DNA of 64,000 bases from an uncultured Clostridia bacterium. Its GTDB lineage: Bacteria > Bacillota > Clostridia > TANB77 > UBA1234. Positions 8,888 to 19,155 of this stretch are shown one piece after another; position 1 is the stretch's first letter; each line of letters starts with the position of its first letter. A program made the position numbers and the translations under genes. Where the stretch lies: contig CAKPEV010000007.1 of NCBI GenBank assembly GCA_934149405.1, positions 1-64,000 of the forward strand, written 5' to 3'. The notes under the pieces are model-generated. The model did no database searches. It was given only the letters and a program-made list of their open reading frames with translations, and had not been told where the DNA came from.

Positions 8888-9805
8888 TTATTTATTTTCT
8901 GATATTATTTTGTCCGCTATATTGTTTATGTCATACCATTTTATTTCTTTGTTTCTTCTAAACCATGTAAGTTGCCTTTTAGCATATCTTCTTGTCTCCA
9001 TTTTTAGCTTATCTACCATTTCATCATATGAAATATCATTATTCAAAAACTCGATTACTTCTTTGTAGCCTAGTCCTTGAAGCGCTGTCTTTGATATGGT
9101 GTATTTGCTCATTACATTCTTTACTTCTTCTACTAGTCCCTCTTCAAGCATTATGTCTATACGCTTTTCTATTCTTCTATAAAGCTCCTCTCTATCCCAT
9201 TCGATGCCATATACTCTATAATCGTATTTAGTTTCTTTTCTTGATTCTTCATCTAATTTAGTTTTTGTTTTTCCTGTAATTTTATATATTTCCAAAGCTC
9301 TTATTACGCGTCTTACATTATTCATGTCTATCTTTTCTGCCGCTTCTTTATCTATCTTTGCAAGCTCATCGTGAAGCACTTTGTTTCCTTCTTTTTGCGC
9401 TCTCTCAAGCATTGCATTTCTATATTCTAAATCTTCTTTTACAGAGGCGAATTCTACTCCGTTAATCAATGTATCTATGTATAAACCTGTTCCACCAACT
9501 ACTATAGGGATTTTATTTTCACTCAAAATATCTTCTATTGCTTTTTCTGCCATTTCTTTATATTTAGCAACGTTAAATATTTCATCAGGAGATACAATAT
9601 CTATCATGTAATGCTTTATCCCATCCATTTCTTCTTTTGTTGGTTTAGCAGTTCCTATATTCATATCTTTATATATTTGCATTGAGTCAGCTGAAACTAT
9701 CTCTCCATTTAACTCTTTTGCAACTTTTATTGATGTAGCTGTTTTCCCCGATGCCGTTGGTCCAACAATTACGATAACCTTTGGTTTTTTATTTTCTTTT
9801 ATCAT
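8888..9805 (-). CDS. miaA: tRNA dimethylallyltransferase
   Basis: A 305-residue MiaA, which adds a dimethylallyl group to A37 of tRNAs reading UNN codons. It has the P-loop GPTASGKT, the DSMQIY motif and GGTGLYIDTLING. The catalytic/insertion region is typical, and the C-terminus carries RRYAKRQLTWFRRNKEI. The ATG at 9805 is preferred (GAGG five bases upstream). A TTG start at 9850 would overlap the end of mutL. It follows mutL in the common mutS-mutL-miaA order. Confidence 0.95.
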   Translation of the reverse strand: MIKENKKPKVIVIVGPTASGKTATSIKVAKELNGEIVSADSMQIYKDMNIGTAKPTKEEMDGIKHYMIDIVSPDEIFNVAKYKEMAEKAIEDILSENKIPIVVGGTGLYIDTLINGVEFASVKEDLEYRNAMLERAQKEGNKVLHDELAKIDKEAAEKIDMNNVRRVIRALEIYKITGKTKTKLDEESRKETKYDYRVYGIEWDREELYRRIEKRIDIMLEEGLVEEVKNVMSKYTISKTALQGLGYKEVIEFLNNDISYDEMVDKLKMETRRYAKRQLTWFRRNKEIKWYDINNIADKIISENK

Positions 9806-9836
9806 CTTCGCCTCATTTCGAGCAATTAAATTACTC

Positions 9837-11858
9837 TTATCTTCTTCCAAATTTCTTTTCTATTTCAGTCTTTGTGATTCTTATTGCAGTAGGTCTTCCA
9901 TGTGGGCATGTAAAAGGATTGTCTAGTAATAATAATTCATCTAATAGACCTCTTATTTCTCTTTCATCTAGCACCATATTAGCCTTTACTGCTGCTTTAC
10001 AAGCAACTGTTGCTATAAATTTTTCTTCTATATCTTGTTTATTAGTCCTGTTTGTTATATCTATGCCATCTAAAATATCCATAAATAAATCTTTTGTATT
10101 CATTTCGAAGCAAATAACTGGTACACCTGTTATTTTTATTGTGTTCTCACCAAATTCTTCTAGAGTGAAACCTGCTTGCTCAAACAAGTCCATGTGGTCT
10201 TTAACTATATGCATATCTCTTTTTGACAATTCTAAAACATCTGGTAATAAAAGCATTTGAGCTTCTTTGCCACCAGCTCTATAGAAATTTTCTTTTACTT
10301 TTTCATAAAGAACTCTCTCGTGTGCAGCATGTTGATCTAATATGTATATATCTTCATCCAACTCCAAAATAATATATGTATTAAACGCTACACCTAAAAT
10401 TTTGTACTCTGGCACAGGGGATTTTTCTTCAATATCTTGATCATATATAGGTCTTATGTCCTCTTCAACCTTGTATTCAATATTATCTTCCTCTGGCTTA
10501 TAATTTTTTTCAACTATCTTTTCAAATTCTTGTTCTTCAACTTCGTTTGATTCTTCTTTTGGCAAATAAGTAATATTTTGTAATGGCTCTTCCAATTCTT
10601 CTAATTGTGTTTCTTCTGCAATTGGTTTCAGATATTGCCTTTCCTCATCAAATTCTATTTTATCTATCACTGAGTTTTTAGCTTGATTATCCTTGTTCAC
10701 TTTTACTTCTATTGTAGCATATTTTTCATCTGGATTTTCAAGTGTCTGTTCTGTACCCTTATTTCTAAAAATATCAAAAAGTCCTCTTCTTTGTGGCGCT
10801 GTCTCCTCTACATTTTTTTCTATAATTTTAGGTGCTTCTACTTTTTCTTTTTCTTCATCTCTTGTTATGTCTTCACCTAGAAGTGCATTTTTTATTCCAT
10901 AATGTACCGCTTTAAAAACTTTACTTTCATCTGCAAATCTAACTTCTAATTTAGCAGGATGAACATTTACATCAACAAGTTCAGGATTTAGCCTTATATC
11001 TATAATGCAAAATCCAAATTTACCATGTGGTATTAGTGTTCTATATGCTTCTTCAACAGCTGCAGATAAAATTTTGTCCTTTATATTTCTTCCATTTACA
11101 TAGAATAATTGGTTAGTTCTGTTAGAGCGTGCTATCTCTGGCTTTCCAGCAACACCTCTTACCTTTACTCCTTCATATTCATTATCTACATTAACTAAAT
11201 TTTGCGAAACATCTTTTCCAAAAATATTGTATACAACTGTTGTTATATCGCCGTTACCGCTTGTTTGCAAAATAGTTTTTCTATTATTAACTAATCTAAA
11301 TGATATGCTAGGATTTATTAAAGCTATCTTTTCAACAGCCGATTCTATGTATCCACCTTCTGTAAAATCTTTTTTTAAGAATTTATATCTAACTGGTGTA
11401 TTATAAAATAGTTCTCTAACTATAATTGTTGTACCATATGGAGCTCCGCACTCTTCTTTAGAAACAATATCTCCACCCTCAACTATTACTTTAGTTCCTA
11501 TCTCTTGGTCTCTAGTTCTTGTTATTAGTTCAACTTTAGCGATTGCCGCAATACTTGCTAATGCCTCACCTCTAAAGCCCATCGTCATTACTTTTGTCAA
11601 ATCTTCAGCCGAACGTATTTTACTTGTAGCATGTCTTTCAAACGCAAGAGCAACATCATCTGGTGCTATACCCTTTCCATCATCTGTAATTCTTATTGAT
11701 GTTATTCCTCCGTTTTCTATTTCAACAGAAATCTTTGTTGCACCAGCATCAATTGAATTTTCAACAAGTTCTTTTACAACATTTGCTGGTCTCTCAATAA
11801 CTTCTCCTGCTGCAATCTGATTTATTGTTAAATCATCTAATAATACTATATTTCCCAT
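9837..11858 (-). CDS. mutL: DNA mismatch repair protein MutL
   Basis: A 673-residue MutL. The GHKL ATPase domain carries ELVENSIDAGATKI, DDGKGI and GFRGEALASI. A long acidic, poorly conserved linker spans about residues 330-480. The C-terminal endonuclease/dimer domain contains DQHAAHERVLYE, the metal-binding motif of nicking MutL proteins, and a CPHGRP motif. MutL couples mismatch recognition by MutS to strand removal. The length is normal. The DUF692-like gene lies 44 bp upstream, between mutL and mutS. Confidence 0.96.
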   Translation of the reverse strand: MGNIVLLDDLTINQIAAGEVIERPANVVKELVENSIDAGATKISVEIENGGITSIRITDDGKGIAPDDVALAFERHATSKIRSAEDLTKVMTMGFRGEALASIAAIAKVELITRTRDQEIGTKVIVEGGDIVSKEECGAPYGTTIIVRELFYNTPVRYKFLKKDFTEGGYIESAVEKIALINPSISFRLVNNRKTILQTSGNGDITTVVYNIFGKDVSQNLVNVDNEYEGVKVRGVAGKPEIARSNRTNQLFYVNGRNIKDKILSAAVEEAYRTLIPHGKFGFCIIDIRLNPELVDVNVHPAKLEVRFADESKVFKAVHYGIKNALLGEDITRDEEKEKVEAPKIIEKNVEETAPQRRGLFDIFRNKGTEQTLENPDEKYATIEVKVNKDNQAKNSVIDKIEFDEERQYLKPIAEETQLEELEEPLQNITYLPKEESNEVEEQEFEKIVEKNYKPEEDNIEYKVEEDIRPIYDQDIEEKSPVPEYKILGVAFNTYIILELDEDIYILDQHAAHERVLYEKVKENFYRAGGKEAQMLLLPDVLELSKRDMHIVKDHMDLFEQAGFTLEEFGENTIKITGVPVICFEMNTKDLFMDILDGIDITNRTNKQDIEEKFIATVACKAAVKANMVLDEREIRGLLDELLLLDNPFTCPHGRPTAIRITKTEIEKKFGRR

Positions 11859-11902
11859 CTTGGTGTCCTCCTTTGTATTTTTATTTTTTATACATGCTCT
11901 GC

Positions 11903-12730
11903 TTATTTTTTTAGCATTTCTTTTAATCTAAGTAGTTGCGTATACACTTCTTCTTTTGCTCTTTCATTTACAATTCCATATGCTACAACTGGTGGATTGC
12001 CTACTACTGTTCCAACTTTTATTGTACCATATTCTAATGTAACTACTTTTAATGTTTTTGATTTTTCTAGCAATTTGCTTAAAAATTCAAAATCTTCTTC
12101 GTTCATTTTTGAATGATTTGCGATTAATTTACCTGCAGAATTTTTCATACAACCAGATAAATGAATTTCTTCGATTTTATTCATTGGAAGTCTTTGTACG
12201 TACTCGTCGAATGGAATATTTAAAACCTCCGAAGCTACTCTTGCATGACCTATATCGAATAAGAAACCTGCGTTTGTTTCAGATATAACTTTTGAAATAA
12301 ATTCTGGTGATGAATAAAAATTCAAATCGCCTCTTCCCCATATTCCTGGTATATTCTCTAAAAGTATTTTTTTGTCAAATTCTTTTGTTAGTCTACTAAC
12401 ATTTTCTTTTATTACTTTTAAAGCATCTTCTTCGTTTTGTGGAATATCTGATAATGCATTTATATGCATTGACATATATGGAGTTCTACTAATTTCAAAA
12501 TATCTTTTTTGAAGTTTAATATCTCTATCTTTGAAGAAATCAATGTCTGCAACATTTGATGCCTTTTCACCAACTAAACCATGAAACATCACATCTTTTT
12601 TACTTGCACACCAGTCTAATGGTGATAAATCTCCATTTATACTAAACAATTTTATATAGTCTATAAAACCTATTTTTCCTTCTTCAACTAGTTCTTTCAC
12701 TTCTTCTAAATAATTAACACAAAGTTTCAT
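11903..12730 (-). CDS. DUF692/MNIO-like TIM-barrel protein between mutS and mutL
   Basis: A 275-residue TIM-barrel protein. The pattern ILLENIPGIWG, FLFDIGHARVASEVL, ..FDEYVQRLPMNKIEEIHLSGC resembles DUF692 (MNIO, multinuclear iron oxidative) enzymes and, more loosely, sugar-phosphate isomerase/AP-endonuclease-2 barrels. Candidate metal ligands are the Glu of ENI, the Asp and His of FDIGHA, and the His of EIHLSG. MNIO enzymes oxidise cysteines in peptides such as methanobactin precursors, but no precursor peptide or partner gene is visible here. It lies 12 bp downstream of mutS in the same operon. The assignment is by motif only, and an endonuclease-IV-like fold is the main alternative. Confidence 0.55.
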   Translation of the reverse strand: MKLCVNYLEEVKELVEEGKIGFIDYIKLFSINGDLSPLDWCASKKDVMFHGLVGEKASNVADIDFFKDRDIKLQKRYFEISRTPYMSMHINALSDIPQNEEDALKVIKENVSRLTKEFDKKILLENIPGIWGRGDLNFYSSPEFISKVISETNAGFLFDIGHARVASEVLNIPFDEYVQRLPMNKIEEIHLSGCMKNSAGKLIANHSKMNEEDFEFLSKLLEKSKTLKVVTLEYGTIKVGTVVGNPPVVAYGIVNERAKEEVYTQLLRLKEMLKK

Positions 12731-12742
12731 CTTTCACTCCTT

Positions 12743-15313
12743 TTATAGTTTGCTTTTTAATTTCACAAGTACATTCAATGCCTCGATTGGTGTAAGCTCA
12801 TTTACATTTATTTTATCTAATTCATTAGCTATTTCACCAACTTTATAATTGAACAAATCCACTTGTGGAAGTGCAAAACTTGCCTTTTTAAGTTCTTTCT
12901 CATGTCTGCTTATATAGTTGTTTTCTTTTAATGTTTTTAATATTTCATTTGCTCTCGATGTTATTACATTTGGAACACCTGCAAGCTTAGCAACATGTAC
13001 GCCATAACTTTCATCTGCTCCACCTCTTATTATTTTTCTTAAGAAAATAACATCTTCGCCTTTTTCTTTTACTGCTATACAATAATTTTTTACTCCTGGT
13101 ACTTTTCCCTCTAATTCGGTTAACTCATGATAATGTGTTGCAAATAATGTTCTTGCACCTATTTTCTCATTATTAGCGATGTACTCAATAACAGACCAAG
13201 CAATTGAAAGTCCATCAAATGTTGAAGTTCCTCTACCTATTTCATCTAGTATTAAAAGACTCTTTCTGGTTGCATTTGAAACTATATTTGCCACTTCATT
13301 CATTTCTACCATAAATGTTGATTGACCTGTAGATAAGTCATCTGATGCACCAACTCTTGTAAATATTCTATCTACTATTCCTATCTTTGCGTATGAAGCT
13401 GGGACAAAGCTACCTATTTGCGCCAAAAGCACAATAAGTGCAACTTGTCTCATGTAAGTTGACTTACCAGCCATGTTAGGACCAGTTATAATATTTACTC
13501 TATCATCAGCTTCATTTAATGTCGTATCATTTGGTACAAAGCAACCTGCTGGTATCAATTCTTCAACTACTGGGTGTCTGCCATCTTTTATTATTATCTC
13601 ATCTGACTCATCAACCTCAGGCATTATATAGTTGTTTTTGTCTGCTATTTCTGCAAATGCGCAAAGCACATCAAGTTTTGCAACTGCATTACTACTTTGT
13701 TGTAATCTTTTTATTTCTTTTGCAACATCCTCTCTTACTTTATTAAATATTTCTGTTTCTAGATTTACAACTTTATCTTGAGCACCAAGTATTGTATTTT
13801 CAATCTCTTTTAGCTCTTCTGTTATATATCTTTCACCTGTTGTTAATGTTTGCTTTCTTATGTATCTATCTGGCACCATTCCAACATTTGATTTTGAAAC
13901 TTCAATATAATATCCAAAAACTTTGTTATATCCAACTTTCAAATTCTTTATTCCTGTTGCTTCTCTCTCTCTTGCCTCAACACCTATTACCCAATTTTTG
14001 CCCTCTGTCGATGCTGTTCTAAGCTTATTTACTTCATCATTAAATGTACTTTTTATGATTCCACCATCTTTTAAAGTAAGAGGCGGATCATCAATTATAG
14101 CATCATCAATAAGCTTTGCTATGTCATCTAGGGTATCCATTTGATTATATATCTCATTTATTATTGGTGATGTGCAATCCTTTATCAAATCTTTAACAGC
14201 AGGAAGCTTTAAAAGTGAATTTTTTAAAGATACTAAATCTCTTGCGCTTATACTTCCATATGCAACCTTTCCTGTTAGTCTTTCTATATCATAAACATTT
14301 TTTAATGTACTTAATATATCGTCTCTTTTTATAATGTTTTCTTTTAGCTCTTTTACTCCAACATGTCTATAGTTTATTTCCTCTACATTTATTAAAGGTT
14401 TTTCTATCCATCTTCTAAGAAGTCTGCCACCCATTGATGTTGATGTTTTATCTAATACCCAAATTAGACTTCCCTTTTTGTTTTTATCTCTCAATGTTTC
14501 TGTAAGTTCTAAGTTTTTTCTGGCAATGCTATCCAATACCATAAAATCATTTATTTCATAATTTTGGATAAGATTTATATGTTTTAAATCTATTTTTTGA
14601 GTTTCTTTTATGTATAATAATAATAATCTTGTTGCATCTTTAGCATAAACTAATTTATCTAATTCACTAAACCCCTGAATATCTATTTCTACTTCACTAG
14701 GTTCTCTAATTGTTATATATGAATTAAATTTGTCTTGTATAGTTTTTATTCCTAATGCATCTGATGCCATTTCTTGATTTACAACAATTTCTGCTGGCAT
14801 AACTCTTGCTATTTCATCTAAGATCTTTGAAAAATTGTTTCCTATAATTGCTTCTGTTGTGCAAAACTCTCCTGTTGAAACATCTGAATATGCAAAGCCA
14901 TAATATACACCAACTCTATAAATTGCAGCGATATAATTATTTTTCTTGTCATCTAGCATATTAGACTCTATAACTGTTCCTGGTGTTATTACTCTTGTTA
15001 CATTTCTTTTTACTAAGCCTTTTGCAAGCGATGGATCTTCTAGTTGTTCACAAATTGCTACTTTATATCCTTTTCCAATTAACTTTGCTATATATCCTGT
15101 AACACTATGATATGGTACCCCACACATAGGTGCTCTTTCTTTCATTCCACAATCTTTACCTGTTAATGTAATCTCTAATTCTTTCGATGCTGTAAGAGCA
15201 TCATCAAAAAACATTTCGTAAAAATCGCCTATTCTATAAAATAATAATGAATCCTTGTATTCATTCTTTACATCCATATATTGCTTCATCATAGGTGTCA
15301 TTTGTTCTTCCAT
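12743..15313 (-). CDS. mutS: DNA mismatch repair protein MutS
   Basis: An 856-residue MutS1. The N-terminal mismatch-binding domain has the Phe-x-Glu motif (GDFYEMF). The connector and lever regions are intact. The C-terminal ABC-type ATPase has GPNMAGKST, LDEIGRGTSTFDG and ATHYHEL. The length is typical. It is the first gene of the mutS-DUF692-mutL-miaA operon. No CGG codons are present in this long gene. Confidence 0.97.
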   Translation of the reverse strand: MEEQMTPMMKQYMDVKNEYKDSLLFYRIGDFYEMFFDDALTASKELEITLTGKDCGMKERAPMCGVPYHSVTGYIAKLIGKGYKVAICEQLEDPSLAKGLVKRNVTRVITPGTVIESNMLDDKKNNYIAAIYRVGVYYGFAYSDVSTGEFCTTEAIIGNNFSKILDEIARVMPAEIVVNQEMASDALGIKTIQDKFNSYITIREPSEVEIDIQGFSELDKLVYAKDATRLLLLYIKETQKIDLKHINLIQNYEINDFMVLDSIARKNLELTETLRDKNKKGSLIWVLDKTSTSMGGRLLRRWIEKPLINVEEINYRHVGVKELKENIIKRDDILSTLKNVYDIERLTGKVAYGSISARDLVSLKNSLLKLPAVKDLIKDCTSPIINEIYNQMDTLDDIAKLIDDAIIDDPPLTLKDGGIIKSTFNDEVNKLRTASTEGKNWVIGVEAREREATGIKNLKVGYNKVFGYYIEVSKSNVGMVPDRYIRKQTLTTGERYITEELKEIENTILGAQDKVVNLETEIFNKVREDVAKEIKRLQQSSNAVAKLDVLCAFAEIADKNNYIMPEVDESDEIIIKDGRHPVVEELIPAGCFVPNDTTLNEADDRVNIITGPNMAGKSTYMRQVALIVLLAQIGSFVPASYAKIGIVDRIFTRVGASDDLSTGQSTFMVEMNEVANIVSNATRKSLLILDEIGRGTSTFDGLSIAWSVIEYIANNEKIGARTLFATHYHELTELEGKVPGVKNYCIAVKEKGEDVIFLRKIIRGGADESYGVHVAKLAGVPNVITSRANEILKTLKENNYISRHEKELKKASFALPQVDLFNYKVGEIANELDKINVNELTPIEALNVLVKLKSKL

Positions 15314-15366
15314 TTATTTCACATCCTTCAAAGCAAATTTTATCATTTTATGGGCTTAAATGCAAG

Positions 15367-15396
15367 AAAAAGCATGTCATTCAAACATGCTTTTTC
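15367..15396 (-). terminator. Terminator after the 446-residue unknown gene
   Basis: Stem aaaaagcatg / catgcttttt with T run, between the unknown gene and mutS. Confidence 0.8.
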
Positions 15397-15401
15397 CTCT
15401 A

Positions 15402-16742
15402 TTATTTAGCCTCTTTTTGAGCTAAAATTTCCTTTATATTCAATCTTTTATTTTCAGCATTTGGAGTTTTATACTCAACAATAGTTTTCAAATTTACATT
15501 CCAACTATTTTTAAATTCTTCTACTATATTCTTTGCTGTTTCTTCGAAATCTTCACATTCATCAAGCTTTAAATTAATTATACTGCCTCTAATTTCAGCT
15601 GTCGCTATTTTACCATATCCATCTTCAATCTTTTGTTCGCTGCCTTCAATTGTATATTTCATTTTCTTGTCTTCGTTTTGATAAATTATTAGCGACTTAT
15701 TACCTGTGGCATGCAGAACTTTGTCATCATATAATGCACATGTTCCTCTACCAACACCGCCATAATTGCCATCTGAATCTGGATAATTTGTAATTAACGA
15801 GCTTATATTATGTATCTTGCCTAGAGAAAAAGTTATTTTCTCTGCTTCTTCTATTCTTGCTTTAGGCTCGTTTGACTTATATAATACCACATCTTTTTCA
15901 GATTCTGTAGGTCCAACATACTCCTTTATCTCCTCAGTTTCCGGATTAAAATCTGGTGAAACAATATAAGTTCTTTCTGTTTCATTTATTTGCAAATGAG
16001 TTCCAAAAGGTTTCAAATCATCTGAAATTGTATCTTCTGTCTTTAATTTATCAACCGTATAAATCATCTTGCTATTTAAAATTTCATTCTTTACTGTATC
16101 AGGTGCAAAGCAATTAAGCTTAATCGTTCCAGCATCAAATCTCTTCTTCATTTCCTCTTCGTTTAAAGAACGCTCAATAGTTTTTCTTAAATATGATTTA
16201 TTATCCTTAAAGTAAGTTATTTCCTTTATTCTAGGTGCATCAGCGGCTTGCTTATATTCCTCTTCATTTGGATAAAACATTCTAATTTGTTCAACTGTTT
16301 CGCCTTTTTCATTTTTCTTCTTCTCAACAACTTCAATAGAAATAATTGCCTCTGTTTTAGCACTAGTGCTAATCTTTCTTATTGCATACTCTGTCAAAGA
16401 ATCATCTTCCTTACTACCTCTCTCTTGTGTAATAAGTCTTCCCATTGAGTCTATATAGCTAACCACATTTCCTTTAGTTCTAGGATTTGATTTTGTACCA
16501 TACCTAAAACCAGCCAATTTTTCTTTTATATATCTCAACAATTTAGAACCTTCATATATAGTTAAAGATTCCGAATATTCAATAGCTTTATCATACTCGC
16601 CAAGTGGCATACTCGTCATATCCAAAATATTTCCCCCTATCATTAGTATTTCGCTCATACTTAAATCGCATAGAAGTCTAGTACTTTTATTGTATATTTT
16701 AGTAAGTTCTCTGTCAATACCATAAAAAAGAAAAATATCCAT
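15402..16742 (-). CDS. Unknown protein, 446 aa
   Basis: I do not recognise this protein. It is soluble, without signal peptide or membrane segment, and is mixed alpha/beta. The N-terminal 60 residues are helical. The middle is rich in charged beta-strands and repeats phrases such as a YFKDNKSYLRKTIERSL stretch. A possible second domain (about 290-430) contains ITNYPDSDGNYGGVGRGTC, a glycine-rich loop. The start lacks a clear ribosome binding site, although the upstream frame stays open without another start codon. It is flanked by terminators on both sides and so is transcribed alone. Confidence 0.6.
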   Translation of the reverse strand: MDIFLFYGIDRELTKIYNKSTRLLCDLSMSEILMIGGNILDMTSMPLGEYDKAIEYSESLTIYEGSKLLRYIKEKLAGFRYGTKSNPRTKGNVVSYIDSMGRLITQERGSKEDDSLTEYAIRKISTSAKTEAIISIEVVEKKKNEKGETVEQIRMFYPNEEEYKQAADAPRIKEITYFKDNKSYLRKTIERSLNEEEMKKRFDAGTIKLNCFAPDTVKNEILNSKMIYTVDKLKTEDTISDDLKPFGTHLQINETERTYIVSPDFNPETEEIKEYVGPTESEKDVVLYKSNEPKARIEEAEKITFSLGKIHNISSLITNYPDSDGNYGGVGRGTCALYDDKVLHATGNKSLIIYQNEDKKMKYTIEGSEQKIEDGYGKIATAEIRGSIINLKLDECEDFEETAKNIVEEFKNSWNVNLKTIVEYKTPNAENKRLNIKEILAQKEAK

Positions 16743-16865
16743 AATTCGATTTCTAATTTCAGATAAAATAAAACAACTATCACTAGAAATTTGCGAAATA
16801 TAGAAAAATTTAATTTTATCTCTATTTTGAGTTAAAATATTGTCAAAAAATTAATACCATAATGT

Positions 16866-16903
16866 AAAAGACTTTCCTTATGATGCAGTAAGGAAAGTCT
16901 TTT
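16866..16903 (-). terminator. Terminator after the DUF975-like gene
   Basis: Fifteen-base perfect stem (aaaagactttcctta / taaggaaagtctttt) and T run directly after the stop codon. Confidence 0.85.
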
Positions 16904-16913
16904 AATAATACTA

Positions 16914-17774
16914 CTATTGAATTGGTGATGAATCAATATTCTCGTCCATTTTCGCTTCTGTTATTGGTCCATCTTGATTATTAGACTCGTTTTCAATTAC
17001 TTGATTTATTCTTTCTTCCATAGAATTATCATTATCTTTTAATATACCTCTGATGCTTTCATAGAATGTTACAGCTAAAACTAATGCATATGGGAGAAAA
17101 ATAAAATACATAGCTAAAATTGAAACAATACCAAGTACAGGCACACTAATCAAAGCACTTAATATTAAAGAAATAGCAAATACTATTAGGTATATTGAAA
17201 ACAAATTGCCTTTATTTCCTTTCATATACATAGCTGTATTTTCTACGATTTGCTTTGGAGTACTATTTCCATTATCATAAATTAACTCATTATTTACGAA
17301 TGCATAATCAAGCATAATTATTATATTTAATACTGCAGCGACAACATATCCAATACTGCCTATTAATGCAAGTGAAGAAATATTAGTAGCAATCAAAATA
17401 AGACTTACAAGTCCAATGCAAATCGGTACCAAATATTTAAGAAGTGTATAGAACGCAACCTTCCACGATACTATGAAAAGCCCTTTTATATCTTGTGTAA
17501 AACCAAAAGCATTTACATCTTCGCCATCGCTTGCTTTAATAATTTGTTTTAAATAAGCATTTGTCATTGGTAATTCAATAATTGTAAATGCCACATAAAT
17601 TATTGGCACCAAAAAGCGAATTACTGGTACTGCTCCAAATAATAATGAAAGCAATGCTAATACAACACCTAATCCAATGTTAATTACTAAAAAAGCTAAG
17701 AAAGTTAGTATTACGTTCTTATAATTGTCTTTTAATCTTCGTGCAGATACTTTTAAAACTTCACCTATTCCCAT
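16914..17774 (-). CDS. Polytopic membrane protein, DUF975-like
   Basis: A 286-residue integral membrane protein with about six hydrophobic segments and an acidic, Asn/Glu-rich cytoplasmic tail after residue 250. The segment NTAMYMKGNKGNLFSIYLIVFAI resembles the MKGNK...F.L.L motif of DUF975 proteins from Firmicutes. Function is unknown. A good AAGGGGGAG ribosome site lies before the ATG. Confidence 0.55.
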   Translation of the reverse strand: MGIGEVLKVSARRLKDNYKNVILTFLAFLVINIGLGVVLALLSLLFGAVPVIRFLVPIIYVAFTIIELPMTNAYLKQIIKASDGEDVNAFGFTQDIKGLFIVSWKVAFYTLLKYLVPICIGLVSLILIATNISSLALIGSIGYVVAAVLNIIIMLDYAFVNNELIYDNGNSTPKQIVENTAMYMKGNKGNLFSIYLIVFAISLILSALISVPVLGIVSILAMYFIFLPYALVLAVTFYESIRGILKDNDNSMEERINQVIENESNNQDGPITEAKMDENIDSSPIQ

Positions 17775-17960
17775 ACAAATCTCCCCCTTATATTTTTCAA
17801 AAACTTATAAATATCGTCATTAAATCGACCAATTAGGCCAATAAAACAACGCCTTCTCTTTTTATTTTATTAAAAATATGCTTAAAAGTCAATATTTTCC
17901 ATGATTTCGGTAGAATAATTATCCCTACAGACTTCCTAGCAGTTTAATCTCAAATAAAGC

Positions 17961-17996
17961 AAAAGAGGAAACTTTCAAATTAAGTTTCCTCTTTTA
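17961..17996 (-). terminator. Terminator of the ribosomal protein operon
   Basis: Stem aaaagaggaaactt / aagtttcctctttt with T run, just downstream of rplL. Confidence 0.85.
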
Positions 17997-18007
17997 ATAT
18001 AGCAAAA

Positions 18008-18382
18008 CTATGCTAATTCAACTGTAGCACCAGCTTCAGCAAATTTAGCTTTCATTGCTTCAGCTTCTTCTTTAGCTACGTTCTCTTTAACTGTCTTAGG
18101 AGCTCCATCAACTAAGTCTTTAGCTTCTTTTAATCCTAATCCTGTAACTTCTCTAACAACTTTGATAACAGCTATTTTGTTAGCTCCAGCGTCTTTTAAT
18201 ACAACGTTGAATTCTGTTTTCTCTTCAGCTGCAGCTGCACCAGCAGCAGCACCAGGAGCAGCTACAACAGCTGCAGCAGCTGCTGATACTCCAAATTTTT
18301 CCTCAATTGCTTTTACTAAATCAGCTAATTCTAAAACTGTAAGTTTTTCGATTTCAGCTATTAAATTTTCGATTTTTTCCAT
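18008..18382 (-). CDS. rplL: 50S ribosomal protein L7/L12
   Basis: A 124-residue L7/L12, the mobile stalk protein that recruits translation GTPases. The N-terminal dimerisation helix, the Ala-rich hinge (about 37-53) and the C-terminal domain with KTEFNVVLKDAGANKIAVIK and GLGLKEAKDLVDGAPK are all typical. It lies about 105 bp downstream of rplJ and is co-regulated through the L10 leader. Confidence 0.97.
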   Translation of the reverse strand: MEKIENLIAEIEKLTVLELADLVKAIEEKFGVSAAAAAVVAAPGAAAGAAAAEEKTEFNVVLKDAGANKIAVIKVVREVTGLGLKEAKDLVDGAPKTVKENVAKEEAEAMKAKFAEAGATVELA

Positions 18383-18488
18383 TATAAATTTCTCCTTTTC
18401 ATTTAAATTCTGGCTATCGCCATTAAATTTTCACATCGCCATTGTGACAATGTCTTTTCTACACATATGTAGAATCGTTTGCTGACAA

Positions 18489-18992
18489 CTATTCAGCAGT
18501 TTCTTCTTTCTTTGCAACTTGATCAAGTACAACTGCAAGATTTCTAATATTAGCAAGCAATACTGTAGCAAGTTGTGTAAGAAGCATTTCTTTTGATGGT
18601 AACTTAGCAAGTTTGATAACTTCTTCTTTAGAAATTACTTTTCCATCCATTATTCCGGCTTTAATTTTATAGAATTCTGAATCCTTTGCATAATCATATA
18701 AAACTTTAGCTGGAGCAACATAATCATCATAGCTAAATACAACAGCTGTTGGTCCTTCTAAATATTCAGAAACACCTTCAACCTCTGTTCCTTTAACAGC
18801 AAATCTTAATGTTGAATTTTTAGCAACTAGATATTCGCTATCTGTTTTTCTTAAATCAGCTCTAATCTTTGTAATATCCTCAACATTAATTCCTCTGTAA
18901 TCTGCTAATATAACTAATTTTGATTTCTCAAATTTGCTCTTTAGTTCCTCTGCATTACTTTGCTTTTTAGCAAGTACTTTTGCGTTTGGCAT
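18489..18992 (-). CDS. rplJ: 50S ribosomal protein L10
   Basis: A 167-residue L10, the stalk base that binds 23S rRNA and L7/L12 dimers. Recognisable parts are LVILADYRGINVEDIT, the LRKTDSEYLVAKNSTLRFA region and the C-terminal helix that carries L12. It sits below an L10-type leader at 19156-19262, the usual autoregulatory site in Firmicutes. Confidence 0.96.
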   Translation of the reverse strand: MPNAKVLAKKQSNAEELKSKFEKSKLVILADYRGINVEDITKIRADLRKTDSEYLVAKNSTLRFAVKGTEVEGVSEYLEGPTAVVFSYDDYVAPAKVLYDYAKDSEFYKIKAGIMDGKVISKEEVIKLAKLPSKEMLLTQLATVLLANIRNLAVVLDQVAKKEETAE

Positions 18993-19155
18993 TATTACAC
19001 CTCCCCTATCTTTATTATTTAATAACTTTTACAAGTCTTAAATTTTGTTATAAGAAATTTTATCTATACATCAAACCTTCAACGTTCTAAGTTAATTTGA
19101 GAGTTCATGATATTGCCTATTACTAAACAATTAAAATCTCAATACTTTAGAATAC

